From Mycolicibacterium cosmeticum (GTDB lineage Bacteria; Actinomycetota; Actinomycetes; Mycobacteriales; Mycobacteriaceae), in NCBI RefSeq assembly GCF_000613185.1, contig NZ_CCBB010000001.1, positions 2,914,001 to 2,978,000 on the forward strand: 64,000 nt of DNA, written 5' to 3'. Position numbers and translations under genes: made by a program. Shown here piece by piece: positions 1 through 7,884 of this stretch (its first letter is position 1; each line of letters begins with the position of its first letter). The notes below the pieces were generated by a model. That model was not told the origin of the DNA. It searched no databases and saw nothing but the letters and a program-made list of their open reading frames with translations.

Positions 1-1
1 A

Positions 2-454
2 CTGGGCGCAGTGGACCTATCGACCGGCGGCAGGCTGGCGCTCGATGAACAACTGGAGAGGTTGCTACGTGCAGAGGACGACCCCGCCCTTGCTATTGGC
101 TCCGCCAAAGATCTTCTGGAGGCGATAGCGAAGTTCGTCCTCGACGAGCTGGATTGGCCGCACAGCGAAAAGGATGACTTCAGCAAGCTTTGGTACTTCG
201 CGCGTGAGCGTCTGGGTCTTTTACCCCAGAACGTGGCGGCGGGGCCTGCGCAAGCTGAAATACGTGCAGTTCTCCAATCATCGTGGACTATCGCTTCGAA
301 GGTAAACGAACTGCGCAACGACCATGGGACTGGCCATGGGCGGACGCTCCCGACCGGCATCACGCCGGAGATTGCTCAAATGGTCGTCCGTGAGGCCTGC
401 AGCGTAGGCGAGCTGGCGCTCACCACACTCGATCGCCAGGTCGGTCGCCGGTAG
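2..454 (+). CDS. Abi_C-type protein, 5' end outside the window
   Basis: The reading frame is open to the window edge, so the N-terminus is probably missing; the first in-window start-like codon is a GTG at 11. The visible part is mostly helical, with a SAKDLLEAIAKFVLDEL segment and then ELRNDHGTGHGR. That combination resembles the abortive-infection C-terminal domain (Abi_C), which usually ends a protein of roughly 250-300 residues. A defence role is inferred only from that family resemblance and from the mobile neighbourhood. The next gene lies 418 bp downstream on the same strand, so they are probably separate units. Confidence 0.6.
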   Translation: MGAVDLSTGGRLALDEQLERLLRAEDDPALAIGSAKDLLEAIAKFVLDELDWPHSEKDDFSKLWYFARERLGLLPQNVAAGPAQAEIRAVLQSSWTIASKVNELRNDHGTGHGRTLPTGITPEIAQMVVREACSVGELALTTLDRQVGRR

Positions 455-872
455 TGGCGCCGGGTTTCGACTCGGTCAGGTCCAGTCACGTGGTGAACGA
501 CATCGCTATGGGAACTTCGAGAGCGATGCTATTGGTTGCCAGGCGAGATGACGGCTCGATCGTGTTCTGGACGTTCCCAAGGCTGCATGCCCTACACGCC
601 AGCTTCGGCATTTCGGCGTAACTTCTCTGCACCGAGCCGGGCTGCTCGGTCTCCAAATAACCGGCACATTGCGAGCGTGACTCACCAGCCAGGTGAGCCG
701 ACCAGCCGTAGTGCTCCTAGCTCCGTCTTCGGTGGCGCACAACGCTTGGTCGGAACAAGCAGCACCGACGCAAAACCGAGGTGCGTGCTGGCCCGCCACT
801 CATTCATTGTCGGCTGCCGGGGCTAATCTAATCGATCACGGGTCGTGGGGTCGGTTGCGGGAGGTTGGGCGG
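455..872. other. Intergenic region without a recognised gene
   Basis: The open frames here have no ribosome binding site and no protein-like composition. The frame of the next gene extends back to 693, but its N-terminal 60 codons do not look coding. I see no convincing promoter, repeat or RNA gene. Confidence 0.4.
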
Positions 873-2654
873 GTGCTGGGTTACCGTACGTTCTTCAACG
901 TCGAGCGTCAGAGCCAACTGATCGGTCTTGTCGAGGGTCAGCTCCACTCCTGGATGAAGACCAAGGGTTGGAGCTACGACAATCTGGTCGAGGGCACCGT
1001 CGTCGACGTTGCCCGCGATACGCGTTGCGCGATACTCGGCGAGCAACTCCAAGACGGCTCCCGTACGCGACGTTTCCGGTTTCTACAGGACGGCCAGGGC
1101 GGTAAGTGGATCACCGAGCTGACCTATTACCAGAGCCGCAACGACGACGGCTGGGTATGGCTTGAGATCGAGCAGCCGGAAGGAACTCGCCGGGCCGGCA
1201 CGCCGCGGCTAGCCAAGATGCTCGTTGAGGTGCTGGCGGTGCGGGACGGTGACAATACGCTGACTCCCCAACCGATGCCGACGGGTGCCTCGGAGGTCGA
1301 CGACGTCATCGCCGCCGTGACCGATCCCAACCGCCGCGGGCTGCTGTTTGTTTCTGGGTCGAGCGACTCTGATATCCCGCTAGTGCAGTGGAACGGGTTC
1401 GTTTCCGGGATCCTGCGGGAGACCGTGGGTCTGAGTTCGGCATATCTGCTCGACCCCGAAGCGACCGAAGCGTTCAACAGCCGAATTTCCGAATCGCACA
1501 GGGTGAGCCCTTACACGGTCCGTACGTACCGTCCTCAAGTTCAACTCGATGAGCAGCTGGACTCTGAGCGGCACCGGATCCTGACGACCAACGCGATCAT
1601 CAAGGATGATCCGCGGTGGCTGCAGCGTCTGCTGGGAAACCGAGCACGTGAGACTGCGATCAGCACCTCGCTGCCCTCGCCGGCGCACCGGGTGGACCGC
1701 CGCCTGCGCGACGCATTAGATATCCTGCTACTCGACCGCACCAGCTCGGCTACCGCTGAGAAGCTGGTGGACTTGCCGGAGGCAGCACAGCAGCCCGCGG
1801 TCACAGCCAGCCCGGACCATGTCACCAGCGTTCTGCAGTTGATGCTGCGGCAGCTGCTCGGCAATGACGCAGTGACGGACGATTCGTTGCGCCGCCTCGG
1901 CCAGCTGGCTTTGGACGGAAAGGTGGCACGGCAGGCAAGTGACGACGCCCGCCAGCGACTTGCCACTCTGGAGAACCAGGTCGACTCGGGCGCGGCTGCG
2001 GTCCGTCGGTTGACGGAACGTTTGGAGGACGAACAACTCGAACGTGCGCAGTCGGAAGAAGAGAACACGGAGATGGGACGCCAGATCCGGTTCCTCCAAA
2101 CCAAACTAGCGTCAATGGGTTCCCAAGACGGCTGGGTGGTGCCTGACAAGACTCAAAGTGACACCGCACCAGGAAGTTTCGGCGAGCTATTCAGCCGACT
2201 GAATGAGTTCGAGCACATCGTCTTCACCGGAGACTCTAGCCACGCCCTGGAGCTCGATGACCATGAGGTGCTGGGAACCTGGGCCGCTAAGTGCTGGCGT
2301 GCGCTGCTGGCGCTGGAGGACTATGTCGAGTGGTCCCGGTCAGGCAAGTTTAGCGGCAGCGTCGAAACCTATTTGAACTCCACACCGGCTGGGGCGCACG
2401 GTTTTCCTGCCAAGCGGCATGCATCGAGCGAGTCCGAAGACGTTGGCAAGAACCCGAAGTACTGGCGGCCGCGGACACTGCCGGTCCCAACTGATGTGGA
2501 TTCCGCCGGCGTGGTCTATATGGAGTCGCACTTTAAGATCGCTCAGTCGGGCCTGATCAGTCCTCGTATGCACTACTTTGACGACAACTCCAGGACCGGC
2601 AAGATCTACGTTGGTTACGTCGGCCGGCACCTGCCCACCCAGCGTACGAATTGA
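873..2654 (+). CDS. Unknown 593-residue protein with coiled coil, possible defence gene
   Basis: I do not recognise a named family. The frame is open from 693, but I start at the GTG at 873 because GGGAGG lies 8 bases before it and the residues become protein-like there (GYRTFFNVERQSQLIGLVEG). The N-terminal 150 residues look globular and beta-rich. The middle is helical, and a charged coiled coil lies about residues 350-415 (SDDARQRLATLENQVDSG). The C-terminus (PRMHYFDDNSRTGKIYVGYV) looks like a small compact beta domain. No Walker, nuclease or membrane motif is visible. Its place between an Abi_C-like gene and a Tn7-like module suggests cargo or defence, which is inference only. Confidence 0.7.
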   Translation: MLGYRTFFNVERQSQLIGLVEGQLHSWMKTKGWSYDNLVEGTVVDVARDTRCAILGEQLQDGSRTRRFRFLQDGQGGKWITELTYYQSRNDDGWVWLEIEQPEGTRRAGTPRLAKMLVEVLAVRDGDNTLTPQPMPTGASEVDDVIAAVTDPNRRGLLFVSGSSDSDIPLVQWNGFVSGILRETVGLSSAYLLDPEATEAFNSRISESHRVSPYTVRTYRPQVQLDEQLDSERHRILTTNAIIKDDPRWLQRLLGNRARETAISTSLPSPAHRVDRRLRDALDILLLDRTSSATAEKLVDLPEAAQQPAVTASPDHVTSVLQLMLRQLLGNDAVTDDSLRRLGQLALDGKVARQASDDARQRLATLENQVDSGAAAVRRLTERLEDEQLERAQSEEENTEMGRQIRFLQTKLASMGSQDGWVVPDKTQSDTAPGSFGELFSRLNEFEHIVFTGDSSHALELDDHEVLGTWAAKCWRALLALEDYVEWSRSGKFSGSVETYLNSTPAGAHGFPAKRHASSESEDVGKNPKYWRPRTLPVPTDVDSAGVVYMESHFKIAQSGLISPRMHYFDDNSRTGKIYVGYVGRHLPTQRTN

Positions 2655-3417
2655 GTGTTGGCCAGTATCGAGACGGAGACCTGGTCACCGACGATTCGGT
2701 CCGCCAGAAGTGGCTGCCCGTAGAACAAATCGATGTCCCCACGATCAAGATCCAAGTACACGTGCGATAGATCAGAGGTTCGATTCGTAAACCTGCGTCG
2801 CCCGCCGCCTGGGTCCTCCGTGAAGTTGTGGCCCGACTGCAATGCGACGAGGAAGTGGGACCTATCGCTCCATTTACCCTATACCGGCTGTCACGCCAAC
2901 GAGGTCGATGGATATATGTCCGCTCTGGAATCGGCCTATGGACCGTGTTATTACACGACTGCGGGGGACTAACAGAATCGGCGGCGTAGTCCTGAACGAG
3001 TTGGCACCAGAGTCGTTTCGCGACGGCGATGAGGGACTTCGGCTTCGGCCAGGTTTCACTCTCGTGTCGGACGAGTTGGGTGAAACCTGAGCCGACAGGG
3101 ACCAACAAACCCGGCAGGGTGCCTATGGAAACGTCCGCACCGCCATACAGAGGAAGCACATCATTCTCGCGGCGCTGACGAGCACGCGAAGGAACTTGGG
3201 ATCACTGATTCGCGGCATAGGCGCTAAGTCCTCTCATCGTAGATGGGTTCACTAGGTAGCCACGGGCTGTGTCGACGCTCGACGTTGTACCGGCATCGGA
3301 CGCGGTGTACTAGTTCTGGAGCACGGATATGTCCTCGGATGTACGCGTCCTGGTCAGCCCGGGTGGCAGCAGTGCTCTGTGAGCCCTCAAGTTCGCTGCT
3401 GCGGCGGGCGGCGTGCA
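2655..3417. other. Intergenic region, no gene seen
   Basis: Several overlapping frames occur on both strands, including one of 200 codons on the minus strand. They lack ribosome binding sites and have arginine- and serine-rich shadow composition. No repeat or hairpin stands out. It separates the unknown 593-residue gene from the transposon-end repeat that begins near 3418. Confidence 0.4.
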
Positions 3418-3877
3418 CCGTCCGCTTTCGACGCGAGACCTCCCGGTGCTCATCTAACACTGTCACCACCTTCGATCGATTCTTCTTCGGCGCACGCGTC
3501 GTGCACCGATCCGGGGGCACGCCTTACCTAGTGCGTAGCAATGACGACCGTTACCGGGTGACCGATGTTCGGCAGCCTGGTACATCGTTTCCGTCGGCGG
3601 ATAAGTGCGATTCTAGAGGTTCGAGGCATGCCGCAGCGTCGCATGCGAGGGCCGCAGACGGCTTTGCAGGCGATTAATTTCTCGACACTGAGAACATCTC
3701 CTGTGGCGGCGACATTCTCATCGTTGCGAAAAGCAATGTGATTGAGGTGAATTCGCGTCACAGAGAAGTGCATACTCGGTAACGCGGCGGTGTCGATCAC
3801 ACTCGGGGCGTAGTCACTCCGTACTAGTTAGTCGCACCATCAGCTCATCTGTCCCCCTGATGAGCGGAGTGCTGCCT
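3418..3877 (+). repeat. Putative Tn7-like element end, copy 1 (tnsA-proximal)
   Basis: This non-coding stretch directly precedes tnsA and is repeated, diverged but alignable almost base for base, at 26338-26862 in the same orientation. Shared landmarks are a GACCTCCCGGTGCTCATC block, a GTCGTGCACCGATCCGGG block, TGAGAACATCTC followed by ACATTCTCATC, and a GCTCATC/GATGAGC hairpin. In Tn7 the end next to tnsA carries TnsB-binding repeats and the tnsA promoter, so this is the natural candidate for that end. The exact terminal bases and a target-site duplication could not be assigned. Confidence 0.6.
3843..3865. promoter_or_regulatory. Conserved hairpin before tnsA
   Basis: GCTCATC at 3843-3849 pairs perfectly with GATGAGC at 3859-3865. 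The second copy of the repeat keeps both arms (26761-26767 and 26777-26783) although the loop differs. Retention of both arms suggests a functional operator or 5' UTR structure just ahead of the tnsA start. What binds it is unknown. Confidence 0.45.
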
Positions 3878-4633
3878 GTGACTACCAAACTGCGAACAAC
3901 GTTGTCGGTGCCTGAGCCTGGCGACATGACACTGGATATTCGGCTGCAGTCGGAAAAGGTTGTCCGCGTAGCGGCGACGAGGGTGAAGCCGGCCATGCTG
4001 GATGAGGCGTTGCCGTGGCGGACGTTCCGCATGTACTACGGCCAACCGCATTACTCGGGCACATACTGGTGCGCGACCGAGAACAGCACGGTCATCCATG
4101 AGTCGCGTCTGGAGCTGTCTCGCCTCATTTTGGCCGACTTTGACGCGAAGGTGAGCCACATTGTGGCGCAACCCTTCCTTCTGCGCGCGAAAGTCGACGG
4201 GACACGCCGACGGCACATTCCCGACTACTTCCTCAACACCTGTGACGGCCCTGTCGTGGTTGCAGTGAAACCACGCGACCAACTCGACAAGCCCAAGAAC
4301 ATCGACACATTTGCCTGGGTGCGCCGCGCAATCGAATTCATGGGTTGGCGCTTCGAGATCGCCAGTGAGACAGAGCCGGTGCTGATGGAGAACGTCCGGT
4401 TCCTAGCCGGGTACCGACGGTCCCGCTACGTCAATACCGACGCCTTGAAAGAACTACGCGGACTGGACTTGCACAACGTGTCGTTCGGCGACGCGCTTCG
4501 ACAGGTGAGGCATACCCCGGCTCCGTTGGCGCGATCAGCGTTGCTGCACATGTTGTGGAGTCACGAAGTTTCAACCGATCTTAACGCTGTTCTCACCGAC
4601 CGGAGCATTCTCATCGCTAGGAGCGCATCATGA
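3878..4633 (+). CDS. tnsA: TnsA-like transposase endonuclease subunit
   Basis: This is the TnsA-type 251-residue endonuclease that, with TnsB, would cut the 5' ends of a Tn7-like element. The restriction-like catalytic set is visible: Glu75 in HESRLEL, Asp116 in IPDYF and Lys131 in VAVKP, matching the E-D-(Q/D)xK pattern of Tn7 TnsA. The C-terminal region (MLWSHEVSTDLN) probably contacts TnsB or TnsC. The frame opens at an ATG at 3860, but I prefer the GTG at 3878, with GGAG 8 bases upstream. The stop overlaps the tnsB start as ATGA, so A and B are translationally coupled. Two further TnsA relatives in the window are defective. Confidence 0.88.
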   Translation: MTTKLRTTLSVPEPGDMTLDIRLQSEKVVRVAATRVKPAMLDEALPWRTFRMYYGQPHYSGTYWCATENSTVIHESRLELSRLILADFDAKVSHIVAQPFLLRAKVDGTRRRHIPDYFLNTCDGPVVVAVKPRDQLDKPKNIDTFAWVRRAIEFMGWRFEIASETEPVLMENVRFLAGYRRSRYVNTDALKELRGLDLHNVSFGDALRQVRHTPAPLARSALLHMLWSHEVSTDLNAVLTDRSILIARSAS

Positions 4634-6759
4634 CCGACCCCGCCCGGTGCCGTATCGAAATTGGGACCCGGTGCCGCTACGACGGCAAGAATTACACTGT
4701 GTCTGAGCTACTTCCGACCACGTACGGCACTGACGTTCTCCTCAATTCGCCCGGCTCAATAGTTCGACTATCACTGGTTACCCTTGTCGAAGGCATTCGG
4801 GCGCAGATCATTCCGACTACCGCGGGCCCGTCATTCAACGATGAACTTGATCCCGCGCCGGTTATTCTGGCCTCGTTGACGGCCGGACAGACGCGGGAGA
4901 TCCGCAAACGCTGTGACCACATTCGGGAAATGCTCAGCGGGTACCGCTCCGGTAGCGCCGAACTCAGGCAAGCCGACGAACCGCGACCGCAGTACGCGAG
5001 CAGCGAGCCCCTGCTAAGAAGATACGCCGCGAAGGCCGAGGAGCTCGGATACACGGTTCGGCATGTTCGCCGGATGGCCAAGGCCTACCAGCAGCACGGC
5101 GAAGCGGGCCTGGCCTCGGCGCGGTGGCAGGGCTCCAGCAAGACCGATCCGCGTTGGGTGCAGACGGCGTTGCAAATCATGGTCGAGCACACCAACGAGT
5201 CCAAACCGTCCCGTAAAGCGATCATCTTGCAGACCGCCAAGCGGCTGGAGCTGTGGTTCGGCCCCGGTGCGGTCGAGTTGCCCTCCCAGGCCACGGCCTA
5301 TCGGGAGCTGGAGTGGCTTGATAAGCAGCACCGCACCTTCGGCGGGACCACGAAACGCAACCGCGACATCGCAGCCCGGTCGAAAAAGCCCCACGGCAAG
5401 CTGCGGCCGACGCGGCCGGGGGAGTACCTGATTCTGGACACCACCGCCCTCGACGTGTTCGCCCTCGACCCGAAAACTCTGCGCTGGGTAAGGGTCGAGC
5501 TGACCGTGGCGATGGACTGGTACACCCGATGTGTGGTGGGACGCCGCATGACGCCGGTGTCGACGAAGGCTGTCGACGCCGCCGCGGTGCTCTACCAGAC
5601 CATGCGTCCCAAGCCGGCACACGAGCGGTGGCCCGCTTATGCGGTGTGGCCGGAACACGGTGTGCCGCGGGAAGTCCTGATCGACCCGGATCAGTTCGAC
5701 CGCACCGGCAAGGGCGCCTCTGGCCCGGCGATCAACCCCGAGACCATCATCACCGACCACGGCAAGATCTACGTATCCGATCACCTCAACAGCGTCTGCC
5801 AGCGGCTGGGTATATCCATTCAACCGGCGCGCGTGCGAGTGGGCCGAGACAAAGGACCCCTGGAACGATTCTTTGGCACCGTCCGCGAGAAGCTCCTGCA
5901 GTACCTGCCCGGCTACAAAGGGCCCGACATCAACTCCCGCGGTCTTGATGTGGAAGACCATGCCTGCCTGTACATCGACCAACTGGAAGCGATCTTCGAC
6001 GAGTGGGTCGCCTCTGTCTACCACCACACTAAGCACGACGGGCTCATTGATCCCGGCTTGCCGACGAAGAAGAGGTTAATCACGCCCTCGACGATGTATT
6101 CCCAGGGCCTGGCCCGCGCCGGCTACATCGAGGTACCGCGTGACCCGCAGCTGGCCTACGAGTTCCTGCAGGTGGAACCCCATGTCATCCAGCACTTCGG
6201 CATCAAGCGTGCCACCTTGAAGTACGGGGATTGCCAGCACAACATTCTCAACAAGTTGGCCACCATGCCGAGCCCGTACCGGGGAAGGCTGGCCAACAAG
6301 TGGCCGATTCACGTCGACCCCGACGACGTGTCACGTTGCTACATCAAACATCCCGACACCCGGGAATGGCACACGCTGACCTGGGAGCACGCCACCCGGT
6401 ATCCCATGCCGTTCAGCGATGAGGCGCTGCGCTTCACCCGCAAACATGTGCTGCGCCGTGACGGGCTCGTCGAGGAGGAGACCGCGCTTGATGAGTTGTT
6501 GACGCGGTGGAACATCCGCCTCGGCGACAGTCCCGCCGACCGCCGTATCGCACTGCGGATGGCACGCCACGACGCCGACCTGAGCAGGCAGGCAGAGTCC
6601 GATGCCGAGGTGGTGGCGGCATTGACGTCGGTGCCGAAACCGCAGGACCACCCAACCCTGGCACCACCGGCGCCGCGCGAGGTGGAATTCAGCGACGACG
6701 ACGACCCCGATGACGATGTGGAAGAAGACTTTCTCGACGAGGATCTGGAGTGGTCATGA
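4630..6759 (+). CDS. tnsB: TnsB-like DDE transposase
   Basis: This 709-residue protein of the Mu/TnsB retroviral-integrase family should make the 3' cuts and strand transfer. The N-terminal part holds helix-turn-helix DNA-binding segments (about residues 90-220). The catalytic core follows with Asp270 (LILDTTALD), Asp376 (TDHGK) and Glu412 (GPLERFFGTVREKL); the D-E spacing of 35 residues is typical of DD(35)E enzymes. A Mu-C-like beta barrel lies about residues 500-600. The tail is very acidic (DDDDPDDDVEEDFLDEDLE), a likely TnsC contact. It overlaps both tnsA and tnsC by ATGA. Confidence 0.93.
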   Translation: MTDPARCRIEIGTRCRYDGKNYTVSELLPTTYGTDVLLNSPGSIVRLSLVTLVEGIRAQIIPTTAGPSFNDELDPAPVILASLTAGQTREIRKRCDHIREMLSGYRSGSAELRQADEPRPQYASSEPLLRRYAAKAEELGYTVRHVRRMAKAYQQHGEAGLASARWQGSSKTDPRWVQTALQIMVEHTNESKPSRKAIILQTAKRLELWFGPGAVELPSQATAYRELEWLDKQHRTFGGTTKRNRDIAARSKKPHGKLRPTRPGEYLILDTTALDVFALDPKTLRWVRVELTVAMDWYTRCVVGRRMTPVSTKAVDAAAVLYQTMRPKPAHERWPAYAVWPEHGVPREVLIDPDQFDRTGKGASGPAINPETIITDHGKIYVSDHLNSVCQRLGISIQPARVRVGRDKGPLERFFGTVREKLLQYLPGYKGPDINSRGLDVEDHACLYIDQLEAIFDEWVASVYHHTKHDGLIDPGLPTKKRLITPSTMYSQGLARAGYIEVPRDPQLAYEFLQVEPHVIQHFGIKRATLKYGDCQHNILNKLATMPSPYRGRLANKWPIHVDPDDVSRCYIKHPDTREWHTLTWEHATRYPMPFSDEALRFTRKHVLRRDGLVEEETALDELLTRWNIRLGDSPADRRIALRMARHDADLSRQAESDAEVVAALTSVPKPQDHPTLAPPAPREVEFSDDDDPDDDVEEDFLDEDLEWS

Positions 6760-7826
6760 ACGACATGCAGAACCTCAGTATCGGCACCAAGGAGGGATGG
6801 CAGAAGGTCATCGAGGCCCCGCCCCGGCAACGGCCGGCAGTGCTGACGCTGCGAAAGATCCAGCGAATGAGTCAATCTGAGCAAGCTCGCTACAACAAGG
6901 AGCGGCGGCTGTGGCACGCCAACATGGGGGTATTGCGCACCCCGGCCCTCAGGGCGCTTCACGAGCAGCTGTGGGACACGATTGGCAGCAATGCACAGGA
7001 CGGTGCCCGTGCTAAGGGCGCGGTCGCTCTCGAAGGGGACTCGAACCTCGGCAAGAGCACCGCGGTGGAACTGTTCGCCAAAGACTTTCACCTGCGAGAA
7101 ATCGAGGAGAACGGTGCACTCACCGACGACGGGCATGAACGGCACCCCGTGGTACGCGTCACCCTCAGCGGCAACCCGACCATCCGCGATCTCAACGGGT
7201 CACTGCTGTACTACTTCAATCATGCGGGGCGGCTGCGGGGCAGCGCCGGCGATTTCGCCCGGCGCGCGCTCGATGTCTTCCTCGACTGTGAGGTACGGCT
7301 GCTGATCATCGACGACTTGCATTTCCTGCGGTGGGAATCGGCCGACGGAACGAAGGTTAGTAATCAGTTGAAGTATCTGGCGAATGATTTCCCGATCAGC
7401 ATGCTGCTGGTCGGGGTCGGGCTGACCGACCTGGGTCTCTATAAGCAGGGTCGCACCTTCGGCAAGGCGGTCCTCGGACCGACCGCGCGGCGGACCACAA
7501 GTTGCGTGCTGAACCCGTTCCGCTACAAAGAATCCGATCATCGGAGGGAGTGGCGCACGGTGCTGCGAGCCGTCGAGCGCAGTCTGGTGTTGCCCAATCA
7601 CGTGGACGGGACGTTGTCGCGGTCGTTGAGTGAGTACTTGTTTGAGCGAAGCACCGGGTACATGGGTTCGTTGATCAGTCTGATCACCCGCGGGTGCGCA
7701 CGTGCGGTCCGGACTGGTGAGGAGGCACTCACTGAGGGGCTGCTGGACCAGGTGCGGATCGACGTGGCCGCCGAGGCCGAGCGCAAGCAGACGGCGAAGC
7801 TGCTGCGGGACTGCTACCCCCACTGA
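6756..7826 (+). CDS. tnsC: TnsC/TniB-like AAA+ ATPase
   Basis: This is the ATPase that links target selection to transposition. The Walker A motif is GDSNLGKST at residues 94-102, and Walker B is LLIIDDLHF with the acidic pair at 186-187. A sensor-type segment (LLVGVGLTD) follows about residue 220. The 356-residue length fits TnsC/TniB. I start at the ATG at 6756, which overlaps the tnsB stop as ATGA; a GTG at 6750 in the same frame is the alternative. It ends convergently with the TniQ gene. Confidence 0.92.
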   Translation: MNDMQNLSIGTKEGWQKVIEAPPRQRPAVLTLRKIQRMSQSEQARYNKERRLWHANMGVLRTPALRALHEQLWDTIGSNAQDGARAKGAVALEGDSNLGKSTAVELFAKDFHLREIEENGALTDDGHERHPVVRVTLSGNPTIRDLNGSLLYYFNHAGRLRGSAGDFARRALDVFLDCEVRLLIIDDLHFLRWESADGTKVSNQLKYLANDFPISMLLVGVGLTDLGLYKQGRTFGKAVLGPTARRTTSCVLNPFRYKESDHRREWRTVLRAVERSLVLPNHVDGTLSRSLSEYLFERSTGYMGSLISLITRGCARAVRTGEEALTEGLLDQVRIDVAAEAERKQTAKLLRDCYPH

Positions 7827-7835
7827 GCCATGTGA

Positions 7836-7884
7836 CCGCCCGGCGCCCGCACCCAATGACCATTCATTTCGGTGCGCCGGGCGG
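7836..7884. terminator. Bidirectional hairpin between tnsC and tniQ
   Basis: CCGCCCGGCGC at 7836-7846 and GCGCCGGGCGG at 7874-7884 are perfect inverted repeats flanking a 27-base loop. The site lies just after the tnsC stop and covers the last codons of the convergent tniQ gene. No U-run follows, which is usual for mycobacterial terminators. A terminator role is inferred from position. Confidence 0.5.

Noticed and set aside
2557..3159. 200-codon minus-strand frame
   Set aside because: It overlaps the end of the 593-residue gene, lacks a ribosome binding site and has Ser/Arg-rich shadow composition.
5014..6036. 340-codon minus-strand frame inside tnsB
   Set aside because: It lies wholly antisense to a well-supported transposase gene with intact DDE residues and is a typical high-GC shadow.
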